Positions 16,845 to 26,036 of a stretch of 64,000 bases of DNA are shown here, one piece after another. The notes below the pieces were generated by a model. That model was not told where the DNA came from. It was given only the letters and a program-made list of their open reading frames with translations, and did no database searches. This DNA is from an uncultured Lachnospiraceae bacterium (GTDB lineage Bacteria > Bacillota > Clostridia > Lachnospirales > Lachnospiraceae): positions 41,054 through 105,053 of the forward strand of contig CAKRES010000009.1 in NCBI GenBank assembly GCA_934317845.1, given 5' to 3'. How positions within the stretch are numbered: position 1 is the stretch's first letter; each line of letters starts with the position of its first letter. The translations under genes and the position numbers were made by a program.

Positions 16845-17492
16845 TTATTTTTCTGTAAGCAGCCGGATCGCAGAAGAGGTTCCGATGCGTGAACAGCCAA
16901 GAGAAAGGAACGTCTCCAGATCCTCTTTGGAAGATACACCGCCTGCCGCTTTCATTTTCACATCCGGTCCGATCATCTCCCGGAACAGTTTAATATCCGC
17001 AAAGGTTGCGCCGCCGCTTCCAAATCCGGTACTCGTTTTGATATAATCGGCACCCGCCTCAGTCACCACCTGACACATCGCGATCTTTTCTCCCTCGGTC
17101 AGATTGCAGGTTTCAATGATAACCTTTAATATGTGGCTGCCGCAGATTTTTTTGATCGAAGCGATCTCCTCCTTAATCTTTACAAACTGTCCGTCCTTGA
17201 CATCGTTTTGATTGATGACCATATCGATCTCATCGGCACCATGTTCCAATGCGTTCTTCGTTTCAAATTCCTTGACCTCTCTGGTATTGTACCCGTTTGG
17301 AAATCCGATCACGGTACAGATCGTAAGATCCTGATACAGCCCCCGCACCGGTTTTACGTAACACGGTGGAATACAGACCGATGCCGTATGATACCGGACT
17401 GCCTCGTCACAAAGCGTCTTGATCTCGGCGAAAGTTGCTGTTGGTTTTAACAGTGTATGGTCAATATAGGGATAGATTTGTTCATTCGTCAT
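16845..17492 (-). CDS. deoC: Deoxyribose-phosphate aldolase
   Basis: The enzyme cleaves 2-deoxyribose 5-phosphate to glyceraldehyde 3-phosphate and acetaldehyde, for nucleoside salvage. The N-terminal IDHTLLKPTAT, the central EIDMVIN, the LKVIIETCNL strand and the Schiff-base lysine in YIKTSTGF (about residue 157) are all present, as is the phosphate-binding KAAGGV and RIGTSSA. The 215-residue length is normal. Its start codon overlaps the stop of the large surface protein gene (ATGA), an unexpected pairing, with GAGGT eight bases upstream. Confidence 0.95.
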   Translation of the reverse strand: MTNEQIYPYIDHTLLKPTATFAEIKTLCDEAVRYHTASVCIPPCYVKPVRGLYQDLTICTVIGFPNGYNTREVKEFETKNALEHGADEIDMVINQNDVKDGQFVKIKEEIASIKKICGSHILKVIIETCNLTEGEKIAMCQVVTEAGADYIKTSTGFGSGGATFADIKLFREMIGPDVKMKAAGGVSSKEDLETFLSLGCSRIGTSSAIRLLTEK

Positions 17493-20400
17493 TTGATCTT
17501 ACCTCGTTTCTGTCCTTGTTTTGACAGCAGCTTTTTGTACTGCTTCTTTTTTGATCCTGGTACCTTTATGATAAGTCCACGTGCCGTTTTCGTAAAGAGC
17601 TTTTTACCGGTCTTTTTCAGTTTTTTGCTCTTGATACGGATCGTTTTTAACTTTTTACAGTTATAAAATGCCTTTGTTTTGATCGTGGTCACACTGCTGC
17701 CAACCAAAAGCTCCGTCAGTTTTTTCTCATTGGCAAATGCTTTCTTTCCAATCTCTGTGACCTGGTAACGGAATCCATTGATCTCCACATAAAAGGGGAC
17801 GGCAGCTTTTTTCAGTGAACGGTTGACTACCTTGATCAGCTCCACACTACCACCTGTGACCGTTACCTTTTTCACCTTGTAACGATAATTTCCGATCGTG
17901 TAAATGCCACCCGCCTTCGGCATTCCAAGTCCATCATAGTAGCTGATCAGTTCATGGTTTTCATCGTACTTTTTCTGAGCCGGATCGGTTTTATTCGGCT
18001 TTTTCTGCCCAGTCTGTTTGTGATCGTTTTTTGCTTCCTCGGTAGTCTGACCTGCCGGATCAGGAGATGGCTGTTTCGTCGTATTGTTCTGGTCATCGTC
18101 CTTTTTGGAATCGTCCGGGGCAGTATACCGGCTGTTCCTGATCGTCACAAGCAGTATGATCTGTTCGGTCATCGCACCGGTCTCCTCGTTCTTAATATAA
18201 AATCCAACACGGTTTGTGATACGCTCCTTATCCTTTGGTACAGTAAGCGTAATGCCATCCTTGCCATACACACTGTTGAGCCGGTTCGACATCAGATACC
18301 CCTCTTTCGGCTTTATCGTTACCGAATCCAGATAATCTTCTCCTTCTTTTGTTCCTATGATCTCGTACATTTCCGCCGTTACCGGAAGAGAAACGATCGC
18401 AAATGGTACAGTTACGCTGCCCTCGTAATTGCTATCGTCCTTCGCCGTGATCAGAAGGGATGCCTGCTGTTCATTTGTAGTAAGCTCCACATTATTTTGT
18501 GCTATGACAACAAGCTCCTCCTTTTTTAACAGGTTGGCTTCTTCTGCTGTGATCATAAGCTGCGGCTTCACCGGATTTCCCGTGTAGTAACAGCTTTTTA
18601 ATGCTTCAAAAAGCGAAGCTGCAAGTTCTTTTTTCTTTACGGTAACCGTATGATGCCCGGAATCTGATACGGTACCATTTTGTGCCGTGACTCTTACAAA
18701 GATCTCATGCGTTCCTGCACAAAGATCCGCCGGAATCCGATAAGAATCCTTTGTTTCATTGGCAAGCGGCACCTCTTTTTCCCCGCTCTTTTCATACCAC
18801 TGATAAGTAAGATACGAGCCATCTTTTGACATGCTGCACGAAGCCTTCACCGTATACTGCTCTGTTGCCGGATTTCTGCCATAGGTGATCGTCAGGTCTT
18901 TATTTTCATCTGTTAAAAAAATGCGTCCGGTCGTATCATAACCGGCATAAAGATATGTATCCTTCTCAACGGTAACAGAAGTCTCCGTCATATATACCGT
19001 GCTGCCCTTCAGTCTGGTCCATCCGCCAAAATAAAGGGTCTGTCCATCCTGCGTTATCGTATGCTCCGGAACGCTGTCCGGTACTGCTGCCACAAATCCG
19101 CTGTTCCCATATTGGGAAACTTCTGTGCCATTTTCCTGATATATTTGATCTTCATCATATACCGTGTAGCGCATGATCTGTGCCTGTTCTTTTTCTTTGC
19201 TGGTTTTATACTCTGCAAACTGCGGTGTATGCTGCACGGACACATCCTGACACCAGATCAGCTCCCGGCTGCGGATCACATGATCGCTGCATCCATCCGA
19301 TACCGTATCTGTTTGATACGCATCAAATGCCTCTTTTTTTACAATGCTTGTCTCACCGGCCTGCATACAAGCAAGCTGCAGATACCAGCATACTTTTCCT
19401 GATGAAAAGGCACGTTCCGGCAGACCCATTACCCGGTTTTTTACATCATCTGCTGCCGTTTCCACCGCAACAATGGCTCCCTTTACGCCTGCTTTCTCCT
19501 GATCATAGTAGCAGTCGGAAAAGGTATTTTTTACATTCTCCGCGGTTGCACATTCTCCGACAATACCGCCCGCTGTTTTCACCATGGTGCCAAACTGCAT
19601 GGAAACATCGGCATAGCAGCGATAGATCTCACAGGCGGCAAATTGAGAATCAAACGAAGAGCTGTGTTCCCTGCTGATCCCTGCTGATCCCACAATACCT
19701 CCGGTAAATTCCAGTGCAGCCTTCGTTTTTCCGGTCACATAACAGCTTATGATCTTGGTTGCTACCGCTTTTCCAACAATGCCACCAACATATTGTTTTC
19801 CACTGATCGATACATTGGTCAGACCGAGTCTTTCAATCCTTGCACCATACGTGGCTCCAAAAAGTCCCACATAATTCTGATCCGGTTTGTTTATCGTAAG
19901 ACCATTGATCACATGGTACTGTCCGTCAAATGTTCCGCAAAAAGCATTTTCATAAGAAGCGGTACCATCTTTGGTTGTTATCGTTCCGATTGGATCAACC
20001 AAAGTATCACTCAGATCAAGATCATTTAAAAGCACTGCTTTGGCATGCCTTGCATCCTCCCCCTCTAAAGTTACTGCTCCATTGACATAAGAAACAAACC
20101 ACAAAAACTGCAGCTTATTTTTGATCTCAAAATAGCCCTCATTATTTTTGACCGGCTCCGCACTCTGCTTTGTTACGGTAACGATCGTATCCTTTTCAAT
20201 TTCTGTTCCGGTAAAAGGAATCGTATCTCCCTCCTCATTTTCACAGGTAAACTCATAAAAATAAGGAAGCTCAGCACTCGGCAGTTTCGTGCTTTCGTTA
20301 CAATATGCAATTCCCTCATAATCTCCCCGGTAGGTGATACGGTTTACCTTGCGGCTTCCCAGCGTTTCAGGATCACTGATAAACCGCGGCATCTCATCAG

Positions 20401-21838
20401 CAGGCTGTTTCTCTGAGATGGATAAATATTGTCCGTATGTCTCGGATGTTTGATGATAATCAAATAAGCGTTTTAAAACAGTTTCATCCGGATGATTCAG
20501 TTCATAGGCAACCTGTCCCGAAGCAAAGGTTTCCTTCGTCCTCTGGTACACCTCATCAAACGAAAGCTTTGCATCCGCTTTTGTATCACGGTCAGACAGC
20601 AGATAGCAGTTGTAGGCAATCTGGCGATACGCCCCACAGGTAGTTCCATCCTCTCCCGCATATTCATAATAGTAGGCATTTTTCTTCATTCCGGTCGTAG
20701 CGACAACATCTCGATACTCCACCGTTCCAAGCGCACGATTTTCATATCCGGATGCGTAACAGTTGATCATATACCCACCGGTTGGTTTTCCAACCAATGC
20801 CCCGATCGCAGTACCGTTGCCGGAAGAGGAAACAACGGCGTGGGAATAACTGTTTACGACAAGACCATAATGTGACGCATAATTTTTATATTCCGCCGCA
20901 CCAAGTGCTCCGACAAGGCCGCCGCAAAATCCATATGCACCGCTGGTAGAGCGGCCGGACACTGTTCCATATGCCTCACAGTATGCAACATAAGCATTGT
21001 TCTGCGCCACAATACCGCCCACTCCGCTGAGATTTCCATCCCCGCATAAGAACACATTTGTCTTGCAGTATGTCACTTCTCCACGATAGCTCGCACGGTT
21101 ATTTAAATAACGGTTGGCAGAGAGAATCCCACCTGCCGACGTTCCATCTGTAAGGATGACACCATCCACCTCGCAGTGGTCAATGATACCGGCATAACTG
21201 TTTCCTGCAATTCCCCCGGTATGTGAGGCACTGCTCTTGATGTAACAGTTTTTCAATGTGACATTTTTAACGGTTCCGCGCCGCACCGTTCCATTTTTTG
21301 ATTGAAGGTTCAACGTGCCAAACAAGCCGACACTGTTGTCCTTTTCCACACTGTAATTATAATAAAGTCCATAGATCGTATGTCCATTTCCATCAAAGGT
21401 TCCCGTGTAGCCAAGCGAACCATTGGCGATCGGCACCCAGTTGGTCAGAGTATCGGGATCACTCAGCAAAGTACTTCCTTCTGCACTAAGATCATTTAAT
21501 GTAATATCATTCATCAGCCTTGCATTGCTGTCTACATAGGTGCTGTCACTTGTGCTGTTGCAATGATTTACAAACCAGAGAAGCTGCTCCTTATTTTGAA
21601 TAAGATAAATGCTCTGCCCCTCTTCCTCTACAAGCTCTGGTATATCCAAAGCAGGTTCTTCCGACATCTGTGTAACGCTGCTTCCATTTTCACTGGCATA
21701 TGTAACCGCAGAAACGGCAGAACTGGAAAATGGTTCCAGACAAAGCAAAAAAACGAGCAGCCACGCAAGAATGCTGGCAGCCACCCGTTTTCTTTCTTTT
21801 AAATATGAGATTCGTTTTCTTTTTTTTGTATTTTTCAT
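17489..21838 (-). CDS. Giant secreted surface protein with GLUG repeats and a BspA-like C-terminus
   Basis: The 1449-residue protein opens with a basic stretch and a hydrophobic export signal (about 21-45). Two repeat regions follow (about 130-370 and 590-790) rich in GLUG-type units such as YVGLFGATYGARIERLGLTN and VGGIVGKAVATKIISCYVTG. Ig-like and Listeria-Bacteroides-repeat-like segments come next (around 890-1260), then a charged Lys/Asp/Gln/Pro linker near 1270-1310. The C-terminus is a leucine-rich BspA-type domain (VTEIGKKAFANEKKLTEL and KAFYNCKKLKTIRIKSKK) with a strongly basic tail. No LPxTG sorting signal is visible, so attachment may rely on the basic end. AGGTG is eight bases before the ATG. 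Likely an adhesin or host/mucus-binding protein. Confidence 0.8.
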   Translation of the reverse strand: MKNTKKRKRISYLKERKRVAASILAWLLVFLLCLEPFSSSAVSAVTYASENGSSVTQMSEEPALDIPELVEEEGQSIYLIQNKEQLLWFVNHCNSTSDSTYVDSNARLMNDITLNDLSAEGSTLLSDPDTLTNWVPIANGSLGYTGTFDGNGHTIYGLYYNYSVEKDNSVGLFGTLNLQSKNGTVRRGTVKNVTLKNCYIKSSASHTGGIAGNSYAGIIDHCEVDGVILTDGTSAGGILSANRYLNNRASYRGEVTYCKTNVFLCGDGNLSGVGGIVAQNNAYVAYCEAYGTVSGRSTSGAYGFCGGLVGALGAAEYKNYASHYGLVVNSYSHAVVSSSGNGTAIGALVGKPTGGYMINCYASGYENRALGTVEYRDVVATTGMKKNAYYYEYAGEDGTTCGAYRQIAYNCYLLSDRDTKADAKLSFDEVYQRTKETFASGQVAYELNHPDETVLKRLFDYHQTSETYGQYLSISEKQPADEMPRFISDPETLGSRKVNRITYRGDYEGIAYCNESTKLPSAELPYFYEFTCENEEGDTIPFTGTEIEKDTIVTVTKQSAEPVKNNEGYFEIKNKLQFLWFVSYVNGAVTLEGEDARHAKAVLLNDLDLSDTLVDPIGTITTKDGTASYENAFCGTFDGQYHVINGLTINKPDQNYVGLFGATYGARIERLGLTNVSISGKQYVGGIVGKAVATKIISCYVTGKTKAALEFTGGIVGSAGISREHSSSFDSQFAACEIYRCYADVSMQFGTMVKTAGGIVGECATAENVKNTFSDCYYDQEKAGVKGAIVAVETAADDVKNRVMGLPERAFSSGKVCWYLQLACMQAGETSIVKKEAFDAYQTDTVSDGCSDHVIRSRELIWCQDVSVQHTPQFAEYKTSKEKEQAQIMRYTVYDEDQIYQENGTEVSQYGNSGFVAAVPDSVPEHTITQDGQTLYFGGWTRLKGSTVYMTETSVTVEKDTYLYAGYDTTGRIFLTDENKDLTITYGRNPATEQYTVKASCSMSKDGSYLTYQWYEKSGEKEVPLANETKDSYRIPADLCAGTHEIFVRVTAQNGTVSDSGHHTVTVKKKELAASLFEALKSCYYTGNPVKPQLMITAEEANLLKKEELVVIAQNNVELTTNEQQASLLITAKDDSNYEGSVTVPFAIVSLPVTAEMYEIIGTKEGEDYLDSVTIKPKEGYLMSNRLNSVYGKDGITLTVPKDKERITNRVGFYIKNEETGAMTEQIILLVTIRNSRYTAPDDSKKDDDQNNTTKQPSPDPAGQTTEEAKNDHKQTGQKKPNKTDPAQKKYDENHELISYYDGLGMPKAGGIYTIGNYRYKVKKVTVTGGSVELIKVVNRSLKKAAVPFYVEINGFRYQVTEIGKKAFANEKKLTELLVGSSVTTIKTKAFYNCKKLKTIRIKSKKLKKTGKKLFTKTARGLIIKVPGSKKKQYKKLLSKQGQKRGKIK

Positions 21839-21975
21839 CAATCATTCACCTGACATTTCCTGGAACTACACCTGAATCTGTGCTATGCTTACACCTTAAA
21901 GAACGTTTTCTTTCTCTCTGCTTGAAAGCAAAATGCTGCTTGTATCATATATATCGGTGAACAACTGTCTTTTGG

Positions 21976-22410
21976 TTAGATTTCTTCGATCTTTTTAATC
22001 CGTCTGATATGTCTTTCATCATTGGAAAATGGAGTATCTAAAAATGTATCTACGATCTTTAATGCAAGTCCCGGACCGATCACTCTGGCTCCCATTGCCA
22101 GCATGTTCGCATCATTATGCTCCTTTGTCGCCTGTGCACTGAAGCAGTCGTGGCATAACGCTGCACGGATTCCCGGCACCTTGTTTGCTGCGATCGAGAT
22201 CCCGATTCCGGTACCACAGATCAAAATACCAAGATCACAAACACCATCTGCTACAGCATGTGCCGCTTTGTGTGCGTAATCCGGATAATCGCAGGATTCC
22301 TCGCTGTAGCAGCCATAATCCTCATATGCAAATCCACGTTCTTCTAAGTGCTTGATCACTTCGCACTTTAATCCATATCCACCATGATCACTCGCTAATG
22401 CTATCTTCAT
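21976..22410 (-). CDS. rpiB: Ribose 5-phosphate isomerase B
   Basis: It interconverts ribose 5-phosphate and ribulose 5-phosphate. MKIALASDHGGYGLK at the N-terminus and LICGTGIGISIAANK (catalytic Cys about 66) identify the RpiB/LacAB family, and NDANMLAMGAR is also conserved. The start at 22410 has AGGAGG upstream and gives 144 residues; it overlaps the 3' end of the preceding gene by 23 bp. The order sua5, LMW-PTP homologue, rpiB matches the ywlC-ywlE-rpiB cluster of Bacillus. Confidence 0.94.
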   Translation of the reverse strand: MKIALASDHGGYGLKCEVIKHLEERGFAYEDYGCYSEESCDYPDYAHKAAHAVADGVCDLGILICGTGIGISIAANKVPGIRAALCHDCFSAQATKEHNDANMLAMGARVIGPGLALKIVDTFLDTPFSNDERHIRRIKKIEEI

Positions 22411-22900
22411 TTTGAATTTCCTCCTCACTTGTCTGCATTGCTTTTACCTGCAGGTTGATGACATCTTTTATAATGCGGTCTAACAACCGATGCAGCTCCC
22501 GGTAACTGTATTCGTAATCGATCAGATCCTTTCCATATGGATCTAGTACCGCACCGTCTTCGCCTGCCAGTTCCTTTAATGTATATATATTTTTAACATT
22601 CTGATAATTTTTCAGCACCCGTTCCTTTTGCTGACTGTCGATCGTCAGGATCAAATCGCTCTGGTCAATATCCGCCTGCTCCAACTGAAACACACAATCA
22701 TATTCTAACGGAGCTTCATTATTTTTCAATATCTCTGCTACTTTGGGATTGACTGGTTCCTGAAAGAGTACCACCAGACCGCGTGCCCTGACCTTTACCG
22801 GTTCACATTTTTGAAGCTTCACATGTCGGTCAATGATCGATTTTGCCATCACTTCCCGCTCTGTATCTCCACTTCCTATTACCAAAATTTCGTATGCCAT
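22388..22900 (-). CDS. LMW protein-tyrosine-phosphatase-fold protein lacking the catalytic cysteine
   Basis: The 170-residue protein occupies the place of ywlE between sua5 and rpiB and follows the LMW-PTP layout. The P-loop C(x5)R reads G9-S-G-D-T-E-R15, so the catalytic Cys is Gly while the Arg remains; the following Ser is Glu. Downstream, ARGL and ADIDQSDLILTID match family positions. The general-acid loop is kept as D120-P121-Y122. A phosphatase of this family cannot form its phosphocysteine intermediate without the Cys, so I infer a pseudophosphatase, possibly a phosphoprotein- or nucleotide-binding subunit. It overlaps rpiB by 23 bp. Confidence 0.7.
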   Translation of the reverse strand: MAYEILVIGSGDTEREVMAKSIIDRHVKLQKCEPVKVRARGLVVLFQEPVNPKVAEILKNNEAPLEYDCVFQLEQADIDQSDLILTIDSQQKERVLKNYQNVKNIYTLKELAGEDGAVLDPYGKDLIDYEYSYRELHRLLDRIIKDVINLQVKAMQTSEEEIQNEDSISE

Positions 22901-22916
22901 CTTACCACCACATTTT

Positions 22917-23972
22917 CTATAATGAAATCACTTTATATCCTGCCGCCTTTAAAAGCCGGTTCATGATCGCCTGTCCTAATTCTTTCGTATCAAAGCTCTC
23001 ACAATAGATCGTATCAACCTGAAGATCATCCATCTGTCTTAATATGGCAAATAATCCTCTGGCAATACTTGCTTCATCCTCCCTGCTTCCAATGACTTTA
23101 ACAACAGGCGCATCATAAAGCTGTTTCGTCTCTTTTGTTGCGATCACTGCCGTCTTTACTCCTCTTTTTTGATCCGCAGCAACCAGTTCATTGATCTTTT
23201 CTGCAACCTCCTGATAAGTCGGTCCCTCCACGATCGTAAGCTCACCTTTGGGAGCGTAATGCTTATATTTCATTCCCGGTGCTTTTGCCACGAAATTCTC
23301 CTGTACCCGTTTTTTCAAAGTAGCAGGATCAACGGTAATGTTTGATAAGACTTTTTCTACCATTTCCTCCGTGATATATCCCGGACGTAAGATTACCGGA
23401 GGTGTCACGGAAACGTCGATGATCGTAGATTCCAGACCAATATCCACACTACCTCCATCTAAGATCATATCAATGCGTCCCTCTAAATCCTGAATGACAT
23501 GCTGTGCCATTGTCGGACTTGGGCGTCCGGACAGATTGGCACTCGGTGCCGCAATGTACACACCACTGTCACGCAAAAGCTCCATCGCAAGTGGATGGGA
23601 CGGATAACGGATGGCAACTGTATTAAGCCCTCCCGTTGTTTCCTTCGGTACAATATCTGCTTTCTCAAAGATCAATGTCATCGGTCCCGGCCAGAATGCA
23701 TCGATCAGCTTGTCTGCTTCTTCGGAACGATTCTTTACCAATACATCAAGTGCACAAAGATCACCGATATGTATAATAAGAGGGTTATCACTTGGACGCC
23801 CTTTGGCTGCGTAAATCTTCGCAGAAGCATCTTTATTCAGACCATCACCACCAAGACCATAAACGGTCTCTGTTGGAAAAGCTACCAGACCACCTGCCTT
23901 TAAAATGGAACCTGCTTCCTTCAATGTCTGTTCTTTATTCTCCTCTGTCACTGTTACGATCTTCGTCTGCAT
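22917..23972 (-). CDS. sua5: L-threonylcarbamoyladenylate synthase (Sua5 type)
   Basis: It makes threonylcarbamoyl-AMP from threonine, bicarbonate and ATP for the t6A37 modification of ANN-decoding tRNAs. The YrdC domain (about 10-205) shows AFPTETVYGLGGDG, KGRPSDNPLIIHI, AIRYPSHPLA and SANLSGRPSPT. A linker and the C-terminal Sua5 domain (about 240-350) follow, with KAPGMKYKHYAPKGE at the hinge. The start at 23972 has AAGGTG about seven bases upstream; a longer frame to 24017 has no family support. It heads the sua5, pseudophosphatase, rpiB cluster. Confidence 0.93.
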   Translation of the reverse strand: MQTKIVTVTEENKEQTLKEAGSILKAGGLVAFPTETVYGLGGDGLNKDASAKIYAAKGRPSDNPLIIHIGDLCALDVLVKNRSEEADKLIDAFWPGPMTLIFEKADIVPKETTGGLNTVAIRYPSHPLAMELLRDSGVYIAAPSANLSGRPSPTMAQHVIQDLEGRIDMILDGGSVDIGLESTIIDVSVTPPVILRPGYITEEMVEKVLSNITVDPATLKKRVQENFVAKAPGMKYKHYAPKGELTIVEGPTYQEVAEKINELVAADQKRGVKTAVIATKETKQLYDAPVVKVIGSREDEASIARGLFAILRQMDDLQVDTIYCESFDTKELGQAIMNRLLKAAGYKVISL

Positions 23973-24137
23973 TTCATACACCTTCTTTAACTCATAAGCG
24001 TTACAAGTATAGCACAAGTCCTTTTATTCGTCCACGTCGGATTGTCTTTGCAATATCCACAACATCCTTTTACAATATAAAATCAATTTTTCTTCTATAA
24101 CACCCCCCACTCTCATATCCTATAACAAACCACCCTG

Positions 24138-24674
24138 CTGCCATCCTTTCCATTTTATTCCGATTGCCTATTTCAATCGGAAGCCGATCTTACGGGAAAA
24201 ATTAACATTTATGCTTTATTATAATTACCGATCCGCATCCTGTACCTGAAAATTGACTTGTCACCTACGCCTTTTGAAAAGTCCAATGCTTTGCTTGTTT
24301 CAATGTTTGAATTACGTGTCCTCTCCGTCATCTCCCCCTCTGGTGGGATTTAGGTATTTTTCAGGCTTATTTGCACTCGCCGGTGCTTAGGTCCCGTATT
24401 TTGGGATCTTACGCACCGTTGCTGAGTGCAACCAAAGCGAAAGCGTGCCTGAAAAATACCTAATCCCACAAACAGAGGGGGCGTAACCGTCCGGACACGT
24501 ATTCATCGAAACAAGCACAAGCATAGACTTTTATCAAAAGCCTAGTGATCAGCGTCAATTTTAGGTTACAGTCTTGCGGATCATTAAATATCTCTAAAGT
24601 CTGAATGTTACTTTTCAGCTTTACAGATCGGATTCCGACTGAAATAGGGGGCTTAGATTTGGAAAGGATGGCAG
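24138..24674. repeat. 537-bp imperfect inverted repeat (giant hairpin)
   Basis: The outer 14 bp (ctgccatcctttcc at 24138, and its complement ending at 24674) match exactly, and the two arms stay alignable to the centre near 24405. Matching blocks include CCTATTTCA-TCGGAA-CCGATCT, GATCCGCA, AAAATTGAC, TGCTTGTTTC, TACGTGTCC, CCCCCTCTG and TAGGTATTTTTCAGGC. The centre GGTCCCGTATTTTGGGATC is itself a hairpin between CGGTGC and GCACCG. No open reading frame of note lies inside. It fills most of the gap between sua5 and cwlD (23973-24713). It may be a transposase-less mobile element, two inverted copies of a repeat, or a long structured RNA. Confidence 0.85.
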
Positions 24675-24713
24675 GATTGGCAGACTTCTTATGGGAAGGA
24701 AAGAGGTGATCTT

Positions 24714-25409
24714 ATGAAAGTGCAGAAAGAGTTTTGGATCTTAGGTATCAGTTTTTTTCTTTTGCTGGTTATTACTGTTGTGAGGCAGAGAGATCAGCTT
24801 TTCCTGGCTGCTTTGAGCAAGGCTGATCCACCTGTTACGATTGTGATCGATGCCGGGCACGGGGGAAGTGACCCCGGTAAGATCGGTATACACGGGGAAG
24901 AGGAAAAAGACATCAATCTTAATATCAGTCTGTTAGTGGAAAAGCTACTGAAAAAACAGCATATCAATGTTGTCATGACCAGAAATACAGATACGGATCT
25001 TTCCAATGCTTCGGATCAAAATAAGAAAAAATCTGATCTGATCCGTCGCAGAGAATTATTTGAACAGACAGATCCTGCTTTGGTTGTAAGTATTCATCAA
25101 AACAGCTATCCGGATCCTTCTATTTTCGGCGGCCAGGTTTTTTATTACGAAGGTTCTGAGCAGGGCAAACAGCTTGCAGAGTGCCTGCAGCAGTCAATTT
25201 CTTCTCTTGATCCCCGTAACAAACGACAGATCAAAGCAAACAGCAGCTATTATATATTAAAATCTGCGATCAGTCCGGTAGTAATCTGTGAATGTGGTTT
25301 TCTATCAAATGAGGAGGAATGTTCCAATCTAAATGCACCTGCGTACCAGGAGAAATTAGCCAAAGCCATTGTTACCGGAATTCTTAATTATCTCTATCAA
25401 TCCAAGTAA
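24714..25409 (+). CDS. cwlD: N-acetylmuramoyl-L-alanine amidase, CwlD-like
   Basis: The Amidase_3 enzyme cleaves the amide between muramic acid and the stem peptide. One N-terminal membrane/signal segment (about 7-24) precedes the zinc site: VIDAGHGGSDPG (first His), EEKDINLNISL (Glu), SIHQNSYPD (second His) and CECGFLSNEEE (catalytic Glu). Size (231 residues) and single-domain layout match CwlD, which makes muramic delta-lactam in spore cortex. GAGGTG is six bases before the ATG. The giant inverted repeat ends 39 bp upstream. Confidence 0.85.
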   Translation: MKVQKEFWILGISFFLLLVITVVRQRDQLFLAALSKADPPVTIVIDAGHGGSDPGKIGIHGEEEKDINLNISLLVEKLLKKQHINVVMTRNTDTDLSNASDQNKKKSDLIRRRELFEQTDPALVVSIHQNSYPDPSIFGGQVFYYEGSEQGKQLAECLQQSISSLDPRNKRQIKANSSYYILKSAISPVVICECGFLSNEEECSNLNAPAYQEKLAKAIVTGILNYLYQSK

Positions 25410-25412
25410 AAT

Positions 25413-25433
25413 ATGCCGCCTTTTTGGCGGCAT
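25413..25433 (+). terminator. Hairpin after cwlD
   Basis: ATGCCGCC (25413-25420) and GGCGGCAT (25426-25433) pair around a five-T loop, 3 bp after the stop codon. No T-run follows, so termination strength is uncertain. Confidence 0.5.
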
Positions 25434-25975
25434 GAAACACAAGGATAAACGTTCTTTATTGTTTCCATTAAAAGAGAAAAATCTGTGGGTCATGTGAAAC
25501 ATCTCTCTCCTTTAGTTATTGCGAAACGTAAAGATCATATAACATGTAATTGTGACTTTTATTATCACCTCCCATTTGTTTGTCCACGTTTTTCAAAGAT
25601 GCCTGCAACGACGATCCTGCTTGTCATGACATCGTGTGATAATAATCATCGTGGCATCAGATTTTCACATTCTTACCGCTTCTTCCAAACCACAGTTACA
25701 TATATCTGTGCATGAGCATTCTTCTCTCCAGAAGAATGTGTTTTCGTGCTGCTTGAACTGTCGTGAAAATCTGTTATCCTAACTTTACCAGTCCCCGTAC
25801 TTTACGTCTAAAACTTATTTGTTGTCATTTTTTACTCCTGCCGGTTGTCAAATCGACGCTTCGACATAACATATGGTCGGTTTTTTTTTATTTTCGACAT
25901 TTATGATCTTTTGGCATGCCTCATTTTCTTTTCTTTGCTTTCTTCTGACCCAACCAGTTTTTTGCTAATTTGCAT
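25434..25975. other. 540-bp gene-free region with several hairpins
   Basis: No convincing gene over 60 codons. Visible structure: a minus-strand hairpin whose outer stem GATGCC/GGCATC (about 25600-25663) is extended by ACGATGAT with ATCGTCGT through a G-U pair, which suggests RNA on the minus strand. Downstream on that strand is GGGAGG followed by an 18-codon frame that starts GTG (about 25569 down to 25513). At 25717-25738 a perfect 9-bp stem carries the loop CTCC. Near 25870-25897 a short hairpin with a nine-T run looks like a plus-strand terminator. A weak promoter (TTGAAC, 16 bp, TATCCT) lies at 25753-25780. Function unknown. Confidence 0.4.
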
Positions 25976-26015
25976 AAAAAAATACCGATCTTCTACAATA
26001 GTAAAAAATCGGTAT
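25976..26015 (-). terminator. Terminator of mecA
   Basis: On the minus strand, ATACCGAT (26015-26008) pairs with ATCGGTAT (25989-25982) and is followed by a T-run. It lies 21 bp past the mecA stop. Confidence 0.7.
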
Positions 26016-26036
26016 CCTTATCATTTTTTTAGTGGA

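Noticed and set aside
19061..19677. Plus-strand open frames opposite the giant surface protein
   Set aside because: They are antisense shadows of a well-supported coding frame and have no ribosome sites or recognisable domains.
24138..24674. Insertion sequence
   Set aside because: There is no transposase frame inside and the symmetry extends through the whole element, not just its ends.
25434..25975. Known riboswitch or 6S/tmRNA
   Set aside because: Hairpins are present but none of the conserved cores I know (lysine, cobalamin, SAM, 6S bulge, tmRNA tag) can be read.
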